A DNA stretch of 64,000 bases from SMXQ01 sp033720855 (GTDB lineage: Bacteria > Pseudomonadota > Alphaproteobacteria > SMXQ01). The notes under the pieces were generated by a model. That model was not told where the DNA came from. It searched no databases and worked only from the letters and a program-made list of their open reading frames with translations. Position numbers and translations under genes: made by a program. How positions within the stretch are numbered: position 1 is the stretch's first letter; each line of letters starts with the position of its first letter. The stretch spans positions 1-64,000 of the forward strand of contig JAWWBR010000001.1 in NCBI GenBank assembly GCA_033720855.1. Direction: 5' to 3'. Positions 21,466 through 29,964 of the stretch are shown in pieces.

Positions 21466-21990
21466 ATGATGACGCCCGGCGCCGGTGCGCGCTCCGCCGA
21501 GGAGCCCCAAACCGCCAAGGGCGCGGGCCCGCGCACGGCGGCGCGCCTTGCCGCGGTGCAGGCGCTGTATCAGATCGAGTTGACGGGCGCGCCGGTGGAT
21601 CAGGTGATCGAGGAGTTCCTCTCCGGCGCGCGCCCCGAGCCGGATCAGGAGGACGATGTCGTCACCGGCCTGCCGGCCCCGGATCCGATCTTGTTCTCCG
21701 CCGTCGTTACCGGCGTGACGACGAACCGCGAGCGGCTCGACCAGCGCATCGCGGCCGCGCTTTCCGCGGGCTGGACGGTGCCGCGGCTCGAAATCCTGGT
21801 GCGCCTCATTCTCGAGGCCGGTGCGTTTGAATTGATCCACCTCGACGATATTCCCGCCAAAGTCAGCATCAACGAGTACGTGGATGTCGCCAAGGCGTTC
21901 TTCGACGGTGCCGAGCCCGGGCTGATCAATGGCGTGCTCGACGCGGTGGCGGCCGAGGGCCGCCGCGCCGCCGAGGGCGACGGAGTTTGA
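21466..21990 (+). CDS. nusB: transcription antitermination factor NusB
   Basis: 174 residues from ATG 21466, one base after the ribH stop. An unstructured start (MMTPGAGARSAEEPQ) is followed by RTAARLAAVQALYQIELTG, then VPRLEILVRLILEAGAFELIHLDDIPAKVSINEYVDVAKAFFDG, the helical NusB fold. With NusE it binds boxA RNA for rRNA antitermination. ribH-nusB-thiL is a conserved order. Confidence 0.94.
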   Translation: MMTPGAGARSAEEPQTAKGAGPRTAARLAAVQALYQIELTGAPVDQVIEEFLSGARPEPDQEDDVVTGLPAPDPILFSAVVTGVTTNRERLDQRIAAALSAGWTVPRLEILVRLILEAGAFELIHLDDIPAKVSINEYVDVAKAFFDGAEPGLINGVLDAVAAEGRRAAEGDGV

Positions 21991-22004
21991 CCGCGGAGGC
22001 AGCG

Positions 22005-22997
22005 GTGTCGGCAAAGGGCATCGGCGATGAATTCGATCTGATCGCCAAGTACTTCGCCCCCCTCGCGGCCGGGGCGCCGGGGGCGCTGGGCCTGACCGAC
22101 GACGCCGCGATCGTCGATCTGCCCCCCGGCGCGCGCCTGGTGGCCGCGGCAGATGCGGCGGTCGCGGGCATTCATTTCCTCGCCGACGATCCCGCCGACG
22201 ACATCGCCCGCAAGATCATCCGCGTCAACCTCTCCGACCTGGCGGCAATGGGCGCCCGGCCCGTGGGCGTGCTGTTGACCGCGATCTTCCCGCGCGACGT
22301 CACGGCCTCGTGGCTGGATCGGTTCGCGGCGGGACTGAAGTCCGACCTCGATGCATTCGAGGTGCCGCTGATCGGCGGCGACACGGTTGCCGGCGACGGG
22401 CCGTTGACCCTCTCGCTCACCGCCCTCGGTACGGTGCCCGCGGATCGGGTTTTGACCCGGGCGGGAGCCGTGGCCGGCGATGCGATCTACGTGAGCGGCA
22501 CCATCGGCGACGGCGGGCTCGGCCTGGCGGTCAGCCGGGGAGAGCTCGAGGGATTGGAAGCGGAACATCGCGATTTCCTGCTCGATCGCTACCGACGGCC
22601 GCAGCCGAGGCTCGCCTTCGGCCTCCGCCTTCTTGGGCTTGCCCATGCCGCCATCGATATCTCCGACGGCCTGATTGCCGATCTCGGCCATGTCTGCGCC
22701 TGTTCGGGCGTGGGCGCCCGACTGGACCCGCAGGCGGTGCCGCTATCGGACGCGGCGCGGGCGGCGCTCGGCCTCGACCCCGTTCGCTTGGGCGCGGTGC
22801 TGACCGGGGGGGACGATTACGAGCTTCTGTTCACCGCGGCGCCGGAAAACGAGGACGCCGTGCAGCGGGCGGCGGCGGAAGCCGCGGTCGGCGTGAGCAG
22901 GATCGGTAGGATCGTCGCCGGCGACGGCGTCGAGGCGGAGGACGCCGAGGGGCTCGATTTGGGTCCCGGAACCGGCGGATACCGTCATTTCGGGTGA
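22005..22997 (+). CDS. thiL: thiamine-monophosphate kinase
   Basis: 330 residues from GTG 22005, preferred because GGAGG lies at 21995-21999 with suitable spacing; a TTG at 21987 overlapping nusB would add six residues. Phosphorylates thiamine phosphate to the diphosphate. GDEFDLIAKYFAPLA, LTDDAAIVDLPPGARLVAAADAAVAGIHFL, GGDTVAGDGPLTLSLTALG, ISDGLIADLGH and GGDDYELLFT are the ATP- and metal-binding segments of the PurM-like fold. In ThiL the first Asp motif is usually DDAA, as here. Confidence 0.93.
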   Translation: MSAKGIGDEFDLIAKYFAPLAAGAPGALGLTDDAAIVDLPPGARLVAAADAAVAGIHFLADDPADDIARKIIRVNLSDLAAMGARPVGVLLTAIFPRDVTASWLDRFAAGLKSDLDAFEVPLIGGDTVAGDGPLTLSLTALGTVPADRVLTRAGAVAGDAIYVSGTIGDGGLGLAVSRGELEGLEAEHRDFLLDRYRRPQPRLAFGLRLLGLAHAAIDISDGLIADLGHVCACSGVGARLDPQAVPLSDAARAALGLDPVRLGAVLTGGDDYELLFTAAPENEDAVQRAAAEAAVGVSRIGRIVAGDGVEAEDAEGLDLGPGTGGYRHFG

Positions 22998-23098
22998 GGT
23001 CCCTATTTATGCATGGCACCCATACGCCCAATGCAATTGTGGGATCGGGCGCCGGTCCATAGCATTTTCAAAGTGTATGCGTTGGGGAGGAAACAAAC

Positions 23099-23656
23099 AT
23101 GATTGCCATGCAGTACACGATTAGGCTCGCCGGTGACGTGCGCTCGGAGCAGATCCACGAAAGAGTTGCGAATCGGCGATGCCTGTTCGACGACCTGCAG
23201 GGCTTGCGCCACAAATCATTTCTTTACAACGAGAAAGAGGGGATTTACGCCCCGTTTTACGTTTGGGATTGCGATGCCCCGGCGCGGGAATTCCTCACCG
23301 GCGACCTGTTCCAGGGTCTTGTGGAGAACTTCGGGCGCCCCCGGGTCCGCTGTTGGAGCGTTCTTGCCTTCGCCGAGGGGGGGAGCCCCGACAGCGCCGT
23401 CGCGGCGATCAAGGAAATCGACAGTATCCCGGCGGAAACCCGCTTGGCGGATCTCGCCAAAAGCGAACAGAGCCGGCATGAGGCGATACGACAAGCCCCG
23501 GGCATCGGCTGTCATCTCGTCGGCATCGATCCCGACCGTTGGGAAATCATGCGCTACAGCACCTGGGCCTCGGAGGAGGAGATCCCGGCGAGCGAGGCGG
23601 ACATGATCGAGCACTACCAGGTCCTGCATCTCTCGAGGCCGCTGGCGCACGCCTGA
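23099..23656 (+). CDS. DUF4865 family protein
   Basis: 185 residues; the ribosome site GGGGAGGA lies about 10 bp before the ATG. The beginning MIAMQYTIRLAGDVRSEQIHERVANRR and the segment FLYNEKEGIYAPFYVWDCDAPAREFLTGDLFQGLVENFGRPRVRCW fit the DUF4865 family, a ferredoxin-like monooxygenase-type fold of unknown role that is often linked to LysR regulators or quinone chemistry. There is no signal peptide. It stands alone, with its own 100-bp upstream region. Confidence 0.75.
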   Translation: MIAMQYTIRLAGDVRSEQIHERVANRRCLFDDLQGLRHKSFLYNEKEGIYAPFYVWDCDAPAREFLTGDLFQGLVENFGRPRVRCWSVLAFAEGGSPDSAVAAIKEIDSIPAETRLADLAKSEQSRHEAIRQAPGIGCHLVGIDPDRWEIMRYSTWASEEEIPASEADMIEHYQVLHLSRPLAHA

Positions 23657-23751
23657 CCGCACACCCATCGATGCGCGCCCGCGCTCGGTTTTACCTATTG
23701 TTTACAAAGCACTGCCAATGTTGGGCCGGTCCAAAACCCAAGGATGCGGTG

Positions 23752-24195
23752 ATGAAGATATTGGCGCCGATTGCGATGGCCGTTCTCGCCCTGTGGCTTG
23801 GCGCGGGAGGTGCGCTCGCCGCGCCCGGGGAGAAGCAGGGCCCGGGCGGCGCCCTCGACCGCTTCCTCGGCAATCAGCCGCAGTTCTTCAAGCTCCTGCC
23901 GTTCAATATCCCGGTCATCCGCGACGGCAGGGTGGTCAACCAGATCAGCTTTATCATCAGCATCGAGACCTTCGGCCAGGCCGACAAGGAAAAGGTGATG
24001 GCGGCGCGTCATCAGCTGCAGAACGTCTTCCTCCGCGATCTTTACGGGATCGTCGCGGTCCGCCGCGACGACGGCCGCTCGGTCCCCATCGAAAGCGTCA
24101 AGGTCAGGCTCCTCAGGCTGGCCCGAGAGCTCGTTCCCGGCGACGTCGTCAAGGACGTGCTGGTCGAAAGCGCCGTCAATATCCGCCTCAATTAG
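23752..24195 (+). CDS. small exported protein, FliL-like in pattern
   Basis: 147 residues from ATG 23752. The signal peptide MKILAPIAMAVLALWLGAGGALA is cleaved near AAPG. The mature part has LPFNIPVIRDGRVVNQISFIISIETFGQADKEKVMAARHQLQNVFLRDLYGIV. The pattern of a beta-strand core followed by helices ending with VKDVLVESAVNIRLN resembles the periplasmic domain of FliL/stomatin-like proteins, but without the FliL membrane helix. Function unknown. Free in the periplasm or loosely envelope-bound. Confidence 0.65.
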   Translation: MKILAPIAMAVLALWLGAGGALAAPGEKQGPGGALDRFLGNQPQFFKLLPFNIPVIRDGRVVNQISFIISIETFGQADKEKVMAARHQLQNVFLRDLYGIVAVRRDDGRSVPIESVKVRLLRLARELVPGDVVKDVLVESAVNIRLN

Positions 24196-24283
24196 CCTGC
24201 CCCGTGCCTGCCGCGCACCGCGGCGGTCGGCACTTGGGATGTTTTCTCGTTGCCTGGCCGTAGCGATCGCGTATTGTGCCGCC

Positions 24284-25465
24284 ATGCGTGCCGGTACCGT
24301 TCGTAACGTTGCTCTCCTTGCCGCTTGTCAAGCCCTGTTCATGACCGGAACCTCGATGGTTTTGACCGTCACGGCTCTGGCCGGCGAGGTGCTCGCGCCG
24401 GGCAGCGGCCTGGCGACGCTCCCGATTTCCCTGCAGTTCGTGGTCACCATGCTGACCACGCTTCCCGCCTCGTTCGTGATGCGGCGCTTTGGCCGCCGCC
24501 TGGGCTTCCAGATCGGGGCGGTGATCGGCCTGGTCGGCGGGCTGCTCAACGTCGTCGCCCTGAGCCACGGCGATTTCCCGCTGTTCTGCCTGGGCTCGGC
24601 GTTGATCGGCGCGCTCAACGGTTTCGCCATCTACTATCGTTTCGCCGCGGCCGACAGTGCCGACGAGGAGCACCGCTCGCGCGCCATCTCCCTGGTTCTG
24701 GCGGGTGGCGTCGTCGCCGCCTTTACCGGGCCGAACCTGGCACGCCTCACCGTGGATGCGCTGTCCGCGGCCACATTCGCCGGCAGCTTCCTTGCCCTCG
24801 CCGTGATCCAGGTCGTCACCGTTTTTCTGTTGATCTTCGTCAACATACCGCGGCTCAGCGCGGAGGAACGCCGGGACCAGGGCCGGCCGTTCGGTGAGAT
24901 CGTCCGTATTCCGCAGGTGCCGGTGGCGATCATCGCCGCCGTCATCGGCTACAGCTCCATGACCCTGGTCATGACCTCGACCCCCTTGGCCATGCACGGC
25001 AGCGGCCATCATTTCGGCAGCACCGCCTTCGTCATCCAGTGGCATGTGTTCGCGATGTTTGCGCCGGCTTTCGTGACCGGACACTTGATCAAACGGGTAG
25101 GGGTCTTGCCGGTCATCGTCGCCGGCGCCGCGATGAATTTCGTGGGTGTCGCGGTCAATATGACGGGCGAGGGCCTGTGGCAATTCACGGTCGCATTGAT
25201 GGCCCTCGGCGTGGGGTGGAATTTCATGTTCGTCGGCGGCACCAGCCTGCTCACCAGCGTCATCACCCGAGCGGAACAGGCCAAGGTGCAGGGTATCAAC
25301 GATTTTCTCGTGTTCGGCTCGGTCGCCGTGGGGGCGCTGTCCGGTGGCGCCCTGTATCAGGCTCTGGGCTGGCAGGCTTTGAACCTGGCGGTGGTACCGG
25401 GCCTTGTCGTGGCGCTGCTTGCCGCGCTGTGGCTGTGGTTGCAGCGCTCCGTACAGCCGACCTGA
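24284..25465 (+). CDS. MFS transporter
   Basis: 393 residues from ATG 24284 (MRAGTVRNVALLA); an upstream ATG at 24239 adds 15 residues without a clear role. Twelve hydrophobic segments can be counted. The loop FVMRRFGRRLGFQIGAVIG is the MFS motif A region between helices 2 and 3, and ALNGFAIYYRFAAADSADEEHRSRAISLVLAGG follows helix 4. The family is close to the drug or small-solute exporters often named YcaD-like. Substrate unknown. It precedes hppA but is separated by 166 bp. Confidence 0.8.
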   Translation: MRAGTVRNVALLAACQALFMTGTSMVLTVTALAGEVLAPGSGLATLPISLQFVVTMLTTLPASFVMRRFGRRLGFQIGAVIGLVGGLLNVVALSHGDFPLFCLGSALIGALNGFAIYYRFAAADSADEEHRSRAISLVLAGGVVAAFTGPNLARLTVDALSAATFAGSFLALAVIQVVTVFLLIFVNIPRLSAEERRDQGRPFGEIVRIPQVPVAIIAAVIGYSSMTLVMTSTPLAMHGSGHHFGSTAFVIQWHVFAMFAPAFVTGHLIKRVGVLPVIVAGAAMNFVGVAVNMTGEGLWQFTVALMALGVGWNFMFVGGTSLLTSVITRAEQAKVQGINDFLVFGSVAVGALSGGALYQALGWQALNLAVVPGLVVALLAALWLWLQRSVQPT

Positions 25466-25631
25466 GGCGGCCCGGCATCGGGTGGTTGCGTCCCACCGGG
25501 AGTTCTGGCATGTTCCCGCCACTTTTTGGGGGTGGTCCGGTTTTTCGTCCGACGCAAGGGGCCGAGGGTGAGTTGCTTGTTGCGCGCCATCCGGCTCGAC
25601 CATCCCGCACGGTAATAAGGGGAAAATCCTG

Positions 25632-27707
25632 ATGACAAGCGCTTTTTGGCTGATATTCGCCTGCGGCCTTCTCGCCATTGGTTATGGAATCTACGCATCC
25701 CGCGCGGTCCTGAGCGCGGACGCCGGCAGCGAGCGGATGCGCGAAATCGCCGCCGCGGTTCAGGAAGGGGCAGGCGCCTACCTCAATCGGCAATACCAGA
25801 CCATTGCCATGGTCGGGATCGTCATTGGCGCGCTGCTGTGGTGGCGGCTGGGCCTGCATGTGGCGGTCGGCTATGCCATCGGCGCGATCCTGTCGGGGGC
25901 CGCGGGATATATCGGCATGAACATTTCGGTGCGCTCCAACGTGCGCACCGCCGAGGCCGCCCGCAGCGGCCTCGCCCCGGCCCTGGCCATCGCCTTCAAG
26001 GCGGGGGCGGTCACCGGGATGCTGGTGGTCGGCCTGGGACTGCTCGGCGTCGGCGTCTATTTCTGGGTCTTGCAGCGTTACGGTTTCGACACCCGCGCGG
26101 TGCTTGAAGCGCTGGTCGCGCTCAGCTTCGGGGCATCCCTGATTTCCATCTTCGCGCGGCTCGGCGGCGGCATCTTCACCAAGGGCGCCGATGTCGGGGC
26201 CGACCTGGTGGGTAAGATCGAGGCCGGCATTCCCGAGGACGATCCGCGCAATCCCGCCGTCATCGCCGACAATGTGGGGGACAACGTGGGCGATTGCGCC
26301 GGCATGGCGGCCGACCTGTTCGAGACCTATGCGGTGACCGTGGTCGCAACCATGCTCCTGGCGGCGATCTTCTTCAACGGGGCCGTCGAGCAGTCAATGA
26401 TGGTGCTGCCGCTTCTGATCGGCGCCGTGTGTATCATCGGCTCGATCGCGGGAACCTTCTTCGTCCGCTTGGGGCCGTCGGAAAACATCATGGGGGCGCT
26501 CTACAAAGGCTTCATCGCCGCGGCCCTTCTTTCCGCCGTCGGGATCGCCCTGGTGATCTGGAAATGGACCGGTTTCGACGCGACCTTCACGGTCGGCGGG
26601 AAGAGCTTCACCGGTTTCAGCCTGTTGCTGTCGTCCCTGGTCGGGCTTGGCGTCACCGCGCTCCTGGTGTGGATCACCGAGTACTATACCGGGACCGAGC
26701 ATCGTCCGGTGCGCAGCGTCGCCCAGGCATCGACCACCGGCCATGCCACCAACATCATCCAGGGGCTCGCGGTTTCCATGGAGGCCTGCGCCCTGCCCGC
26801 CATCGTGATCTGCGGTGGCATCGTGCTCAGCTACCTGGCGGCGGGCCTGTTCGGGATCGCCATTGCGGTCACCTCGATGCTGGCCCTGGCCGGCATGGTC
26901 GTGGCACTCGACGCTTACGGGCCGGTCACGGACAATGCCGGGGGCATCGCCGAGATGGCGGAGCTGCCGGAGGACGTGCGCAAGACCACCGATGCCCTGG
27001 ATGCCGTCGGCAACACCACCAAGGCGGTGACCAAGGGCTATGCCATCGGCTCGGCGGGCCTGGCCGCCCTGGTTCTGTTTGCCGCTTATGTCGAGGACCT
27101 GAGCCACTACTTTCCCGATCTCAAGGTGACCTTCCTGTTGCAGGATCCCTATGTCGTCATCGGCCTGATCTTCGGCGGCATGCTGCCGTTCCTGTTCGGA
27201 TCGCTCGGCATGATGGCGGTCGGCCGCGCGGCGGGTTCGGTGGTGCTGGAGGTGCGCCGTCAGTTCCGCGAGATCGACGGCATCATGGAAGGCACGAGCA
27301 AGCCGGAATACGGGCGCGCCGTCGATCTTCTGACCCGCGCCGCGATCAAGGAGATGATCGTGCCGTCTTTGTTGCCGGTGTTGGCGCCGGTGGTGCTGTA
27401 CGCCGTGATCCTGCCGATCGGCGGCCAGTCGGCGGCGTTTACGTCGGTCGGCGCGATGTTGCTGGGCTCCATCGTCACCGGGTTGTTCGTGGCGATCTCG
27501 ATGACCTCCGGGGGCGGGGCCTGGGACAACGCCAAGAAGTTCATCGAGGACGGCCAGCACGGCGGTAAGGGCTCCGATGCGCACATGGCCGCGGTCACCG
27601 GAGATACCGTCGGCGATCCCTACAAGGATACGGCGGGGCCGGCGGTCAACCCGATGATCAAGATCATCAACATCGTCGCCCTGCTGCTGTTGGCGCTGGT
27701 CGCCTGA
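25632..27707 (+). CDS. hppA: K(+)-insensitive proton-translocating membrane pyrophosphatase
   Basis: 691 residues with about 16 membrane helices. Pumps protons by hydrolysing pyrophosphate. The active site is visible in GGGIFTKGADVGADLVGKIEAGIPEDDPRNPAVIADNVGDNVGDCAGMAADLFETY and in the C-terminal TGDTVGDPYKDTAGPAVNPMIKI. GNTTKAVTKGYAIGSAGLAAL carries Lys464 where potassium-dependent enzymes have Ala, so this is the potassium-insensitive class known from Rhodospirillum rubrum. Monocistronic; a strong terminator follows at 27730. Confidence 0.96.
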   Translation: MTSAFWLIFACGLLAIGYGIYASRAVLSADAGSERMREIAAAVQEGAGAYLNRQYQTIAMVGIVIGALLWWRLGLHVAVGYAIGAILSGAAGYIGMNISVRSNVRTAEAARSGLAPALAIAFKAGAVTGMLVVGLGLLGVGVYFWVLQRYGFDTRAVLEALVALSFGASLISIFARLGGGIFTKGADVGADLVGKIEAGIPEDDPRNPAVIADNVGDNVGDCAGMAADLFETYAVTVVATMLLAAIFFNGAVEQSMMVLPLLIGAVCIIGSIAGTFFVRLGPSENIMGALYKGFIAAALLSAVGIALVIWKWTGFDATFTVGGKSFTGFSLLLSSLVGLGVTALLVWITEYYTGTEHRPVRSVAQASTTGHATNIIQGLAVSMEACALPAIVICGGIVLSYLAAGLFGIAIAVTSMLALAGMVVALDAYGPVTDNAGGIAEMAELPEDVRKTTDALDAVGNTTKAVTKGYAIGSAGLAALVLFAAYVEDLSHYFPDLKVTFLLQDPYVVIGLIFGGMLPFLFGSLGMMAVGRAAGSVVLEVRRQFREIDGIMEGTSKPEYGRAVDLLTRAAIKEMIVPSLLPVLAPVVLYAVILPIGGQSAAFTSVGAMLLGSIVTGLFVAISMTSGGGAWDNAKKFIEDGQHGGKGSDAHMAAVTGDTVGDPYKDTAGPAVNPMIKIINIVALLLLALVA

Positions 27708-27729
27708 CGATAGCGCCGGCCGACGACGG

Positions 27730-27757
27730 AAAAGCCCCGGTCACGGCCGGGGCTTTT
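27730..27757. terminator. strong bidirectional terminator after hppA
   Basis: An 11-bp perfect stem AAAAGCCCCGG / CCGGGGCTTTT with a 6-base loop. The A/T flanks make it work on both strands, so it serves hppA and the convergent bamE. Confidence 0.92.
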
Positions 27758-27792
27758 CTCGTTGCACACGGGGTTCACGCCGGGGTGCCGCG

Positions 27793-28296
27793 TTAGAGGC
27801 CGCTATCCTCGGCGCCGGCGCCTTCGAAGCGGCCCAGGTTGCCGATCAGCTGCTCGATGATCGAGAACTCCCGACCCGGGGTCGGCGTCTTTCGGTCGAC
27901 CGGGTCGATCTCGCGGCCATCGGCGAGCGTATATGTCTTGATCTCGGCGACCTGTCCCGAGCCGTTGAAGGAGATCGCGATCACTTGCCGGGAAAGCGCC
28001 TTCGCCTTGGAAAATGCAACGGTTTGCTCTTTCTGGGAGACGTAATACCAGGTCTCGTTGGAAAAGGTCGCCACGTTGGTGGGCGAACCCAAAAGCTCGC
28101 GCACCTTGCCGCGATCATGCACCCCGTTTTGAAGCTGCGCGAGATTGTCCTTGTCGACGGCGTTGCCCCTGACGGTGACGTCCGCGGCGCAGCCCGGCAG
28201 CCACGCCAATCCGGCGCAGAACGCGACTATCAGAAGCGGCCGGCCCGGGCGGCGCTGCGGTGAAGCCAAACTCTCGGCGGCGGTCGGCAATTTCAC
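27793..28296 (-). CDS. bamE: outer membrane protein assembly factor BamE
   Basis: 167 residues, GTG start. The signal peptide ends with a lipobox (LAWLPGC, Cys36 region). The SmpA/OmlA domain follows: GNAVDKDNLAQLQNGVHDRGKVRELLGSPTNVATFSNETWYYVSQKEQTVAF, the classic pattern of a helix pair and three strands. BamE stabilises the Bam beta-barrel assembly complex. A C-terminal extension (DPVDRKTPTPGREFSIIEQLIGNLGRF) is typical of alphaproteobacteria. Divergent from the cytochrome chaperone gene, as is usual here. Confidence 0.92.
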   Translation of the reverse strand: MKLPTAAESLASPQRRPGRPLLIVAFCAGLAWLPGCAADVTVRGNAVDKDNLAQLQNGVHDRGKVRELLGSPTNVATFSNETWYYVSQKEQTVAFSKAKALSRQVIAISFNGSGQVAEIKTYTLADGREIDPVDRKTPTPGREFSIIEQLIGNLGRFEGAGAEDSGL

Positions 28297-28452
28297 CTCT
28301 TTCCTTGCTCATAGTGCCGTGGCGGCCCGTGGTCGGGGTCCCCCGCCCGACCGAGGCCGGGGCAACAGGCTTGACGCCGCCCCCCCGGACCACCATGTTG
28401 CCATCAACAATTGCACCGGCGAAATCCGGCTGTCAACAGTTTGGCGCGAGGC

Positions 28453-29037
28453 ATGCTGTTCCGTTCGATGTATCGCAGGCGCGGCCTGCAAAGGCCCGCG
28501 GAGGCCGTCTATGGGGCCCTGGTGGCGCAGGCGCGCCGGCCCTGGTTCTACCGCGAACTCGGTGTCCCCGATACCGTCGAGGGGCGGTTCGAGATGATCT
28601 CTCTTCACGCCTTCCTCGTTCTCAACCGCCTGAAGGCGGCCCGTCGGGCGGGCGTGGGCCGGGCCGAGGACCTGGGCCAGGCGGTGTTCGATTTGATGTT
28701 CGCCGATATGGACCGCAATCTGCGCGAGATGGGAACCGGCGATCTCGGCGTGGCCAAGCGGGTCAAGGGCCTGATTAAAGGGTTTTACGGGCGGGCGAAG
28801 GCGTACGAAGACGGCCTGGCCGCGGGCCGCCAGCCGTTGGTCGCGGCGATCGAGCGCAACGTGTACGGCGGCACGGCGCCGAACGGGTCCGCCGGCCGGC
28901 TGGCCGCCTATCTCGAGGACTCCGTGACCCGCCTCGAGGGCCAGGCGGTAGAGGCGCTGGAGGCGGGCGAACTGAGGTTCGGCGCTCTCGGCGGGGCATG
29001 CGCGCCGCGGGACCCGTCCGCCGCCGCCGTGACGTGA
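28453..29037 (+). CDS. ubiquinol-cytochrome c chaperone family protein
   Basis: 194 residues from ATG 28453 (MLFRSMYRRRGLQ); a TTG at 28411 is an alternative. AVYGALVAQARRPWFYRELGVPDTVEGRFEMISLHAFLVLNRL and QAVFDLMFADMDRNLREMGTGDLGVAKRVKGLIKGFYGRAKAYEDGL are the marks of the CBP3-like chaperone family. In mitochondria CBP3 helps cytochrome b maturation in the bc1 complex; bacterial homologues are presumed to do the same. Followed closely by yceD. Confidence 0.87.
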   Translation: MLFRSMYRRRGLQRPAEAVYGALVAQARRPWFYRELGVPDTVEGRFEMISLHAFLVLNRLKAARRAGVGRAEDLGQAVFDLMFADMDRNLREMGTGDLGVAKRVKGLIKGFYGRAKAYEDGLAAGRQPLVAAIERNVYGGTAPNGSAGRLAAYLEDSVTRLEGQAVEALEAGELRFGALGGACAPRDPSAAAVT

Positions 29038-29040
29038 AAG

Positions 29041-29052
29041 GACGTATACGTC
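29041..29052. repeat. 12-bp perfect palindrome before the yceD start
   Basis: GACGTATACGTC lies between the ribosome site AAAGGA (29037-29042, partly overlapping) and the TTG start of the next gene. It could be an operator, or an RNA dyad affecting initiation. Chance is not excluded. Confidence 0.2.
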
Positions 29053-29622
29053 TTGATTTCCAAGGAAGAAAATCCCGCCCCCGAGTTTTCCAGGATGTTC
29101 GCCATCGAACCCGATATGGGCGCCGGGGCGGAGGCCACGTCCTTCGCCATCGAAGCGGAGGCCGACGAACGCGCTGGCCTGGCCCGGCGGTTCGGGCTGC
29201 TGTCCCTCGACGCGCTCACCGCGGAGGGCCGGATCCATGTGTTCGAGAGCGGCACCAGCGTGCGCCTCGAGGGGCACGTGAAAGCCGATCTGGTGCAGGC
29301 CTGCGTGGTGACGCTGGAGCCCGTTCCCGCCCATGTGGAGGAGGATTTCGTGCTCCATTACCGCCGCGCCGCCGCCGGCGGTCCGACGGCGAGGGGCCCC
29401 AGGGAGGTCGAGGTCGCGCTCGAGGACGGGGCCGACTGGGAGCCCATTCCCGAGGCGGGAATAGACGTCGGCGAAGCCGCCGCCGAATGCCTGGGCCTCG
29501 CCATCGACCCGTATCCGCGTGCCGCCGATGCCGAGGGCGCACTTTCGGAACTTTTGGGGCCGGCCGATGAAACCGCGAAGAAATCGCCGTTCGACGCGCT
29601 CAAGCGGTTGAAAAAGAAATGA
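29053..29622 (+). CDS. yceD: YceD family (DUF177) protein
   Basis: 189 residues, TTG start supported by AAAGGA ten bases upstream. GHVKADLVQACVVTLEPVPAHVEEDFVLHY contains the family Cys, here a single C, where the bacterial pattern is CxRC or similar. EVALEDGADWEPIPEAGIDVGEAAAECLGLAIDPYPRA is the second conserved part. YceD is linked to 23S rRNA accumulation and almost always precedes rpmF, as here. It ends in a basic FDALKRLKKK. Confidence 0.88.
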   Translation: MISKEENPAPEFSRMFAIEPDMGAGAEATSFAIEAEADERAGLARRFGLLSLDALTAEGRIHVFESGTSVRLEGHVKADLVQACVVTLEPVPAHVEEDFVLHYRRAAAGGPTARGPREVEVALEDGADWEPIPEAGIDVGEAAAECLGLAIDPYPRAADAEGALSELLGPADETAKKSPFDALKRLKKK

Positions 29623-29727
29623 CTCCTCAAGCGCCTTGCCGAAGCCTAAGATTTTCGGTAATAGACTGCACCATTCCCAGGGCCGCCGTGAGTCGGCGAG
29701 GGCCCGAAGGCAAGAAGATATCGAGCG

Positions 29728-29913
29728 ATGGCTGTTCCTAAATCAAAAGTTTCAAAATCGCGGCGCGACAAGCGGCGATCCCATCACGCCCTCAAATCCG
29801 GCGCATACGGCGAGTGTCCCAATTGCGGCGAGTTGAAGCGGCCCCATCACGTTTGCGGCTCCTGCGGTTACTACGATGGTCGTGAAGTAACCGAAACTGA
29901 AGGCGCAATTTGA
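29728..29913 (+). CDS. rpmF: 50S ribosomal protein L32
   Basis: 61 residues: MAVPKSKVSKSRRDKRRSHHAL, then a zinc ribbon YGECPNCGELKRPHHVCGSCGYYDG with four Cys. The zinc-binding (C+) paralogue is therefore present. Located between yceD and plsX, the common order. Confidence 0.97.
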   Translation: MAVPKSKVSKSRRDKRRSHHALKSGAYGECPNCGELKRPHHVCGSCGYYDGREVTETEGAI

Positions 29914-29964
29914 CGAAGCGCCAGCGCGGGGGGCAGCGGTAGCCCCAAGGCTGGGTGATAAAAC

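Noticed and set aside
25466..25631. Terminator between the MFS gene and hppA
   Set aside because: Several GC-rich dyads exist but none is followed by a clear T run in the right place.
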